From positions 1 through 49,754 of the forward strand of contig CAKRPQ010000005.1 in assembly GCA_934385225.1 (NCBI GenBank): DNA of 49,754 nucleotides, read 5' to 3'. The stretch is from an uncultured Eubacteriales bacterium. Its GTDB lineage: Bacteria; Bacillota; Clostridia; Oscillospirales; CAG-272. The position numbers and the translations under genes were made by a program. Positions 41,701-47,385 of the stretch are shown here, piece after piece. The number at the start of each line of letters is the position of its first letter. The first letter of the stretch is position 1. Below the pieces are notes generated by a model. It was not told where the DNA came from and made no database searches. It saw only the letters and a program-made list of their open reading frames with translations.

Positions 41701-43881
41701 GATAAGGCTGCGGGAACAATAGGCACAGAAGCCTTCAAATCCACGGGAGTAAGCGAGATTACCGCTCCCGAGGGGATAAGAAGCATCGGTGCGCTTGCGT
41801 TCAGCAATTCGGGTTCGATAAAAAAGCTGACAGTTCTCGGACTGAACACGGAGATAAACGAATATGCCTTTGCAAACAGCACAAACATATCCGCTGAAAA
41901 TTACAGAAACTATATAAATAATGTAACTGTCTGCGCATATGACGGTTCTGCCGCACATAAATTTGCGGAGGACAATATGATGAAGTATCACAGCCTCACG
42001 ACAGGGCTTGATAAGGACTATTCCGAGATCGACGGTTATGAGACCGTCAAGTCGGGTAACATCGGAACGGGCGTCAGATACAGCGTCGTAAAGGCTTCGG
42101 ACGGTAAGTATGAGCTTATATTTACGGGAAGCGGCTCAAAGACGGACTCCTTCGCCTCCTCGTCGGAGCAGCCTTGGGACGAATACAGAGACGACATTGC
42201 CCGTGCGACGATAATGTGCAAAGATCTGACCGACATCGGTGACTTCGTTCTTGCGGATCTGCCGAACCTTGAAACGCTCTTAATAACAGACGCGCTTGTC
42301 GCGTTCGGTAAAGGCGCGCTTATGAATTCGGGCGTCAGAACAATATATACATCTGCGGCGGAGGATGGTACAGCCGATATAAGCGGCATATACGAAATCG
42401 GCGAAAGCTGCTTTGAGGGGACGAAATTCACCTCCGTAAGGCTCGGAAAGGGTATGACGGAAATAGCACCGAGAGCGTTTGCATCGTCCGCACTCACCGT
42501 TCTTGAAATTTCTAAATCCGTAACGGCGATAGGCGATTCGGCGTTTGAAAACTCGGCTTCTCTCGGAAACGTAACCGTCTGTTCGCAGGAGATTACCGTC
42601 GGCACGAATACCTTTGCCGGACTGCCTGCGGGCGCGTCACTCGGCGCATACGATGACCTCGGTTTTGAGGAAATATGCGAGGCAAACGGCTACACATTTG
42701 TTTCGCTCGGCGAAGTTCCGCATACGGTAGAGGGACAGATAACAGATTCGTGGAACGGAAATATGACCGTAAACAATACGTGGATTTTCGACTACAAAAA
42801 CAACACTCTCACGATAAAATCAAACAAGGATACGGGCTGGAACGAATGCGGAAATCCGAACAGCACGGGATATTGGAAGAACTATGTAAACAGTATCGAG
42901 GAAGTAATTATCGAGGGAAATCAGGGAAAGATTTCGCAAAACGCTTTTAAGGAACATAAAAATCTGAAAAAGGTCACATATACAGGTTGCGGTCAGATAA
43001 ACAGTTCCGCATTTTACGGATCGCCTATGCTCTCACAGATAATGATTGCGGGCAGTGTAGACATTCCGGGTACAGCCGATTTAACAAATATGACAACGCT
43101 CGGCTCAAACGGAAATATTCTTTACGGCACGGCGATAAAGGGAGTAATTCTCGGAAATCAGTACAGCGAATCGAACCCGATTATGAAGTCGAATTTCCCG
43201 TCGGGACTTGAAGCGATATACGGCACGGGCGAATATCTCGAAAGCCTTGCGGCAGAGCTTGGCGTAGAGTTTATCCCGTTTGGTAAAGGCATAGGCTCTG
43301 TTTACTGGACAGTACGGGCCGGCGTACTCACCGTTTACGGCGAAGGTTCGATCGACGGACTTTCGAACATCGCGAGATTTGCGCCCGATATAAACAGCGT
43401 CGTTGTCGGCGCAGGCATAAAAGTGATAGGAGAGGGCGCGTTTGCAGAGCTCGGAACGCTCGAAAAGGCAACCTTCCTCGGAAACGCTCCGACAGCGGGT
43501 GCGAGCATATTCGGCACGCAGGGTAAAGATTTTTATGTTGAATGTAATGCGGGCGCAAGCGGATTTAACGGTTCAAAATGGAACGGTTATACGCTTAAAA
43601 AGCCGTCTGTCGATTTTGTTGCGGGTGACGTAAACGGCGACGGAACGGTTGATACAAAGGACTCCGTTCTTCTCTCGCAGTATCTTGCAGGCTGGGACGT
43701 CACGATAAGTGTGCGTGCCTCCGACTGTAACGGTGACGGTACGGTTGATACAAAAGACTCCGTTCTTCTCTCACAGTACCTTGCGGGCTGGGACGTAAAG
43801 CTCGTCGGCGGAAAGGCGGAAGACCATGATGACGGCGGAAGCGAGGGCGATATCGAGATTGATTATTCGGAAGTATATTGA
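38782..43881 (+). CDS. Secreted CE7-type acetyl esterase / BspA-like LRR / dockerin fusion (1699 aa)
   Basis: A signal peptide (cleavage after PASA, residue 28) is followed by a beta-sandwich lead (about 35-145) and a CE7 acetylxylan esterase/cephalosporin-C deacetylase domain (about 150-465). The domain shows SDFDAFWERQL, the nucleophile elbow GGSQGG (Ser347), GTGDP (Asp421) and KKHGTT (His450); the Asp-His spacing of 29 equals that of known CE7 enzymes. After a linker and an unassigned region (about 475-760) come several BspA-type LRR_5 modules (about 770-1600), recognised by repeated GVLTISGTG/PWxxY and IGxxAFxxSxxL patterns. A type I dockerin with two Ca2+ loops (GDVNGDGTVD, SDCNGDGTVD; 1612-1672) and a 24-residue acidic tail end the protein. 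It probably deacetylates plant polysaccharides on a scaffold or cell surface. Confidence 0.9.
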   Translation: MKNKILRLLSLFLVICTVASVVVLPASAEDMKSILDLDIAKIGKIYFKGETDKDFTTYKVGEEMVFTMTLYADGEQITAPYFSYNIVADDGTSSSGYVDAKSGTAQIRTSISKAGAVRLTVNPCDARKNVIRDDNGIITPFEGGAIANADEIALIAAEPSDFDAFWERQLALLDECAPNPISIEQVDSGNNKFVSYIIKINCIGNPDQIATHATYVAGVLTMPKNAEKGSLKLRLGFQGYGVTSASVNPVANTAYFSVCAHSMEQLRPGSYYDKASLGLDGYGFSKAENADPENSYFKNMLLRDVQAVRFLCKYFGETGVSSNVDGIDTSAWRGLWDGVYLETSGGSQGGFQSLAVAGLVPEVTVCSPDVPWFANLATETDPTKFRPTFYPSYVDGLRYFDAASFAKRIKGKVNMSAGTGDPLCPMFTTQTIFNNLNTEAKFTFRQGKKHGTTNTYPIDMTQYKMPEIGVGDEYTLPFEIASVSDENVVAKTSPKVVTGLKAGSVAITFTNGTKRTYNVVNRSADIFTVSGNIDASSSEYAEFKAAFADTWKSYTGNAALFDGADTSAYDTKSENALIICDTTASSASESKEEIRNAYASFDNVAVVLAGDKSTSDYHRTLIELCYDEDSKFCLAGFGGTDYTELGKAAAEQFYSSVIGTETDSVTMEAVLEDGSSAGDFIATGTAAVVPYTVPLYMAKYEGFSQNTITETGEDYDIIRITGKHVSKDIKVYSSAVASGEGWIITESGKLVVYPDFVCGWNGYIDSVTSIEVKEGVKALSEGAFALGSDGMEVKLPYSLESIDATAFGGKKVNVVSYDGTTGETFAAENSLSFTSLGDAGDCGADVFWFYKDGVLTISGTGTTPEVKISGWGKPETSPWYKYYDDIEKIVVDENVTTLSGACFHYMRKTKLVEITPNLKKLSGTVFETMGDLVSIYYKGETPVTGEANIRSIDNLSLTYTFDGCGNLKTFVLSDKAAGTIGTEAFKSTGVSEITAPEGIRSIGALAFSNSGSIKKLTVLGLNTEINEYAFANSTNISAENYRNYINNVTVCAYDGSAAHKFAEDNMMKYHSLTTGLDKDYSEIDGYETVKSGNIGTGVRYSVVKASDGKYELIFTGSGSKTDSFASSSEQPWDEYRDDIARATIMCKDLTDIGDFVLADLPNLETLLITDALVAFGKGALMNSGVRTIYTSAAEDGTADISGIYEIGESCFEGTKFTSVRLGKGMTEIAPRAFASSALTVLEISKSVTAIGDSAFENSASLGNVTVCSQEITVGTNTFAGLPAGASLGAYDDLGFEEICEANGYTFVSLGEVPHTVEGQITDSWNGNMTVNNTWIFDYKNNTLTIKSNKDTGWNECGNPNSTGYWKNYVNSIEEVIIEGNQGKISQNAFKEHKNLKKVTYTGCGQINSSAFYGSPMLSQIMIAGSVDIPGTADLTNMTTLGSNGNILYGTAIKGVILGNQYSESNPIMKSNFPSGLEAIYGTGEYLESLAAELGVEFIPFGKGIGSVYWTVRAGVLTVYGEGSIDGLSNIARFAPDINSVVVGAGIKVIGEGAFAELGTLEKATFLGNAPTAGASIFGTQGKDFYVECNAGASGFNGSKWNGYTLKKPSVDFVAGDVNGDGTVDTKDSVLLSQYLAGWDVTISVRASDCNGDGTVDTKDSVLLSQYLAGWDVKLVGGKAEDHDDGGSEGDIEIDYSEVY
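43633..43796 (+). repeat. Tandem dockerin repeat at DNA level
   Basis: 43633-43700 and 43729-43796 (68 bp each, 96-bp period) differ at only about 6 positions, all compatible with synonymous or near-synonymous change. They encode the two Ca2+-binding loop/F-hand halves of the dockerin. The near identity suggests recent duplication or gene conversion. Confidence 0.85.
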
Positions 43882-43908
43882 CCTGTCCCGAACTATGCGC
43901 AAATAAAG

Positions 43909-43943
43909 AATACCTTCCCGCGGCTTTGCCGCGGGAAGGTATT
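43909..43943. terminator. Bidirectional terminator, 16-bp stem
   Basis: 43909-43924 and 43928-43943 are perfect complements around a TTT loop, GC-rich in the middle (CCCGCGGC) with A- and T-rich flanks. It ends the esterase transcript (+) and the AraC remnant (-). Confidence 0.92.
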
Positions 43944-44242
43944 TATTTTCTGTATTTGTCTATGAAATTTTTCGGCGACATTCCGTTCTGCTTTTTGAAA
44001 AAACGGCTGAAAGAGTATATATCGGGGAAATTAAGTTCGTATGAAACGTCCAAAACGTTAAGATCACTCCGCATAAGCATATCGCGTGTGGCTGAGGAAA
44101 GAAGCGAATTTCTGTATTCCGTCTGCGATACGCCGAGGTACTCTTTGAAGAGGCGTCGCAGATGCGGTTTGCTGAACCAGCAGATTTTTGAAGACGACCC
44201 CATGCTTTGCGCCGTCGCCATTGTGGACGAACGGATGTGCAT
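43943..44242 (-). pseudogene. AraC-family regulator remnant (DNA-binding part)
   Basis: About 75 codons encode the end of an AraC regulator: SKPHLRRLFKEYLGVSQTEY (end of the first helix-turn-helix), VLDVSYELNFPDIYSFSRFF (second helix-turn-helix), then KKQNGMSPKNFIDKYRK. The sensory domain and first recognition helices are absent. The codons before SKPHL do not resemble the family, there is no ribosome binding site at the only ATG, and a stop lies about 30 codons further up. It is best read as a decayed regulator of the adjacent divergent glycosidase gene. A short functional DNA-binding peptide cannot be fully excluded. Confidence 0.7.
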
Positions 44243-44372
44243 AAAGGTGGACTGTTTACGCCCCTCGACGTGTACGTGAATGATATTGTAAAATCTTCAC
44301 GCAATCTTAACACCGCGATTTGCAATATTCGGTTTGCATACTTTGCATATCGTTACTTCTTTTTTATAGCTG

Positions 44373-44402
44373 TTGACAAGGGTCTTGCGCATATGCTAAA
44401 AT
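44373..44402 (+). promoter_or_regulatory. Promoter of the GH-A-like glycosidase gene
   Basis: TTGACA (44373-44378), 18-nt spacer, TAAAAT (44397-44402) with an upstream TG at the extended -10 position. The ATG follows 23 bases later after GGAGGG (44413-44418), giving a very short leader. Confidence 0.75.
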
Positions 44403-44425
44403 ATGAAAAAACGGAGGGTTTTGCC

Positions 44426-47338
44426 ATGAATAGCTCGGAACACAATGCCGAAATAGCCCGCTCACTCGAATTTTTCGATAAAACGATAGCGGTACTCAGG
44501 CTCGGTGCCGACGAAAAGTCTGTTTTAAGGCTCGAAAGCCTGCTATGCGACTTAGGATTTTACGTATATGAAATAACGCCCGAAAAATTTGCCTCCGACG
44601 GCGGAGAAAAAATAGGGAGCATTACCGTGATATGCGACGGTGCTTCCGTGCCGAAATCGCTTGAAGAACCGCTTGAAAGATACCTCACGCAGAACGGCAG
44701 ACTCTTTATATTCGGCGGACCTCTTTTCGGCCTTGATAATATAACCGAAAAAGCGCCCGTTATAGAGGGAATATGCCCACTTTACAAAACATTCGCCCAG
44801 GAAAAATGCGAATCTTTCGAAACACTTGAAAATGCGGTGACGGACGCGACCCTGCACGGAAATGCCGCGAGAACGATCTGTCCGAATGCAAGACCGATCG
44901 GCGAAGGCTTCGATATGGGGCGCAGATGCAGGTTCCTTCCGCTTGTGAGCGTAAAAAACGGCGACGACGGCGCAAGGGACGGAGGGAAAAGCGGAGCGGC
45001 GGCGTTCTTTATGCTTTCCGATACAATAGGGCATATGGTATTTACGCCCGGAACAAGGCTCGGAAACGTTTCGCCGATAACGATCGGCAGCGAGGTCGGC
45101 GTAATAGGCGTACCTCTTTCGGACGCTCTTACAATGGGTGGCGAAAAGCTCATTGCCGATATGACGGAGGCGCTTTCGCGCGGAATATTCCTGTTTGAAG
45201 CGGGTACGTCACGCTATGTTCTGCGTCCTTACGAGAAGATCGAACTCGGCGCAAAGATCATAAGCGCGTCGAGGGATTTTGAAGAGGTGACGGTGCGCTT
45301 TAAGGTCGGAGAAACGATCGAAGAACATACAGCACTTACGACGGGACAGAATTTCACCTCCGTAAAAACCGTATTCGGCGGACTCGGAGAGGGAGAATAC
45401 GAAGTCGTCACCGAACTCATAAAGGACGGAAAAGTGATCGACAGAGTGAAACAGGAACTTTTTGTCACGCACGGTAATCATTCGCAAAACAAATACGATT
45501 TTATCAGGGTGGAGGACGGTAATTTCAGACTCGGCGAAAAAAATTGGTATTTATACGGGATAAACTATTTTCCGCTTTATCAGATAAGCCTTGAACTAAA
45601 CGATTATTGGCGAAGTGCGTTCGACAGATCGAATTACATACCCTCCGAGGTCGAAAAAGATCTCTCGCATATTAAAATGCTCGGTCTGAATACCGTTTCG
45701 ATAAGGGTCGACTGTAATTCGCTTGAAAATCTTACGGATCCGCTCCGCGACTTCTTTTACCGTTGCAAAAGACTCGGACTTCGCGTAATGATGAGCTTCT
45801 GCAATATTACAAATCCCCTTTACTTTAATGAAAAGGCGTTCGCAAAGCTCGTACGCGATCTCGGAATAGCCGATGATCCGACGCTAATCGCACACGATAT
45901 TTTCTGGGAGTCGGGCGGCGGTTTTGCAAGACCCGTCAATGCAAGACATTTTGCTCCCGAATGGCGCGCATGGCTTATAGATACCTACGGCAGTTACGAG
46001 AGAGCCGAAAAGAGCTTCGGCGAACCGCTTGACCGAACGGAGACGGGAGATGTGATATGTCCTCATTCCGACAATTATGTTAAGCGCATAGCGGAGAAAC
46101 GGGTGAAAATGACCGCATTCACGCGATTCCTGACGGATATGACAAGCAGCAGGTGGCGTGACGCTATATCGAAGATGAAGAAATATGACAGCAATCATCT
46201 TTATACCAACAGAATAGGGCATCTTGACGATAATGTGCCAAATGTATTCCTCTCACCGGCATCGAAGCATCTTGATTTTATGTGCCTTGAAGCGTACTCG
46301 TTCACGCTGGACGATATGGGGTATTATGCCTCTGCGGCACTTGACAGGGCAGCCCATTATGTGAGCGGCGGCAAGCCCGTCACATGGGTCGAATACGGAA
46401 TAAGCCTGCCCGGAATGAGCGGGCTTGCCGTCGGCACGAAACTGCTCTGGGACGGTGAGAAAAATCAGCCTCTCGAATGGCGACTTGAAGAGCAGAGACA
46501 GTATCAGGCGCAGTTCAACCGACTTTTCGGGTTCTGCGCGTCGAAAGGCTCTATGCCATGGTTTTATCCGGGCGGATTTCGCTTTACCGAACACAGCGAC
46601 TGTGGGTATGTGGCGCAGAACGGCTCTCTTCGCCCTGCTTTTCGCGAATACCTTAAAAGCGGCGACTTTTTCAGCAGCGGAAAAGGCAAGAGAGAGGAAA
46701 AGAAGATTACCGAATATGCGCACGTCGATCCCGAAGGCGAGCTTTCGTATTGGTGTAAATTCGTGTACGGAGAAGGCGTTTTCAGCAAGTTTGATTTTGA
46801 CCGCGCAAGACTTCTTTACGGAAAACAGCTTGAAGATAACAGAGTTGCGGGTGCGGGTATAAGGGCGGCAAAGAGTGCCGAGAAAAACGGCGGTCTGTTT
46901 GAATTCGTGACCGACGGCGACGGTACGACATCGGCGAATACCCCGCTCGTGCTTTGCGGAAATGCTGCATTTGAGGGTTACGGTCCGCTTAAATATCTTG
47001 ACGGAGAGTTTAATTATGTGAAATTCGTGTCTGCGGACGGCAGGGAATATGCGGCGGAAAACGGAGGCGAACTCAGGCTTGACGTCGGCATTTATACCGT
47101 TGAAGTCGGTGTCGGGAATCTCGCCGCCGCGACGTGGCTCTCGGGCAGCTGCGACGGCGACGTTATGCTCAAAGTCGGGAAAAAATACATTCCGCTCGAA
47201 AAAGACGTTCGGTATCTTTCCGACGGCGTTGCGAGAGGCGAATATTCTGTCGCTTTTGCGGAGGAAATCGAACTGCGGCTCAGCGCACGCGGACGTGCCG
47301 ATTTCGGGGAAATATTCAGAATAAGTATAAAGATATGA
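44426..47338 (+). CDS. Clan GH-A-like glycoside hydrolase (beta-galactosidase/GH5/GH42-like), cytoplasmic
   Basis: A 970-aa protein without a signal peptide. Residues about 10-270 resemble a glutamine-amidotransferase-like domain (ESLLCDLGFYVYEITPEKF, GRLFIFGGPLFG). Residues 275-350 form a beta-sandwich. A TIM barrel follows (about 365-720): WYLYGINYFPLYQISLELN, DLSHIKMLGLNTVSIRVDC, LGLRVMMSFCNITNP. Candidate acids are Glu495 (IFWES) as acid/base and Glu656 (VTWVEYG) as nucleophile, by position on strands 4 and 7. A C-terminal beta domain (about 770-970) ends the protein. Start chosen at ATG 44426; the longer frame passes through promoter and AraC remnant DNA. It would hydrolyse imported beta-linked oligosaccharides. 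Exact GH family uncertain. Confidence 0.82.
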   Translation: MNSSEHNAEIARSLEFFDKTIAVLRLGADEKSVLRLESLLCDLGFYVYEITPEKFASDGGEKIGSITVICDGASVPKSLEEPLERYLTQNGRLFIFGGPLFGLDNITEKAPVIEGICPLYKTFAQEKCESFETLENAVTDATLHGNAARTICPNARPIGEGFDMGRRCRFLPLVSVKNGDDGARDGGKSGAAAFFMLSDTIGHMVFTPGTRLGNVSPITIGSEVGVIGVPLSDALTMGGEKLIADMTEALSRGIFLFEAGTSRYVLRPYEKIELGAKIISASRDFEEVTVRFKVGETIEEHTALTTGQNFTSVKTVFGGLGEGEYEVVTELIKDGKVIDRVKQELFVTHGNHSQNKYDFIRVEDGNFRLGEKNWYLYGINYFPLYQISLELNDYWRSAFDRSNYIPSEVEKDLSHIKMLGLNTVSIRVDCNSLENLTDPLRDFFYRCKRLGLRVMMSFCNITNPLYFNEKAFAKLVRDLGIADDPTLIAHDIFWESGGGFARPVNARHFAPEWRAWLIDTYGSYERAEKSFGEPLDRTETGDVICPHSDNYVKRIAEKRVKMTAFTRFLTDMTSSRWRDAISKMKKYDSNHLYTNRIGHLDDNVPNVFLSPASKHLDFMCLEAYSFTLDDMGYYASAALDRAAHYVSGGKPVTWVEYGISLPGMSGLAVGTKLLWDGEKNQPLEWRLEEQRQYQAQFNRLFGFCASKGSMPWFYPGGFRFTEHSDCGYVAQNGSLRPAFREYLKSGDFFSSGKGKREEKKITEYAHVDPEGELSYWCKFVYGEGVFSKFDFDRARLLYGKQLEDNRVAGAGIRAAKSAEKNGGLFEFVTDGDGTTSANTPLVLCGNAAFEGYGPLKYLDGEFNYVKFVSADGREYAAENGGELRLDVGIYTVEVGVGNLAAATWLSGSCDGDVMLKVGKKYIPLEKDVRYLSDGVARGEYSVAFAEEIELRLSARGRADFGEIFRISIKI

Positions 47339-47352
47339 GCAAAAAAAAACAG

Positions 47353-47380
47353 GGGACTGCCGTTTGTGGGCAGTCCCTTT
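47353..47380. terminator. Bidirectional terminator
   Basis: GGGACTGCC (47353-47361) pairs with GGCAGTCCC (47369-47377) around a 7-nt loop, with an A run (47341-47349) on one side and TTTT on the other. It separates the convergent glycosidase (+) and beta-helix (-) genes. Confidence 0.9.
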
Positions 47381-47385
47381 TAATA

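Noticed and set aside
44207..44425. 73-residue N-terminal extension of the GH-A-like glycosidase
   Set aside because: It runs through the AraC remnant and the promoter; the ATG at 44426 follows GGAGGG.
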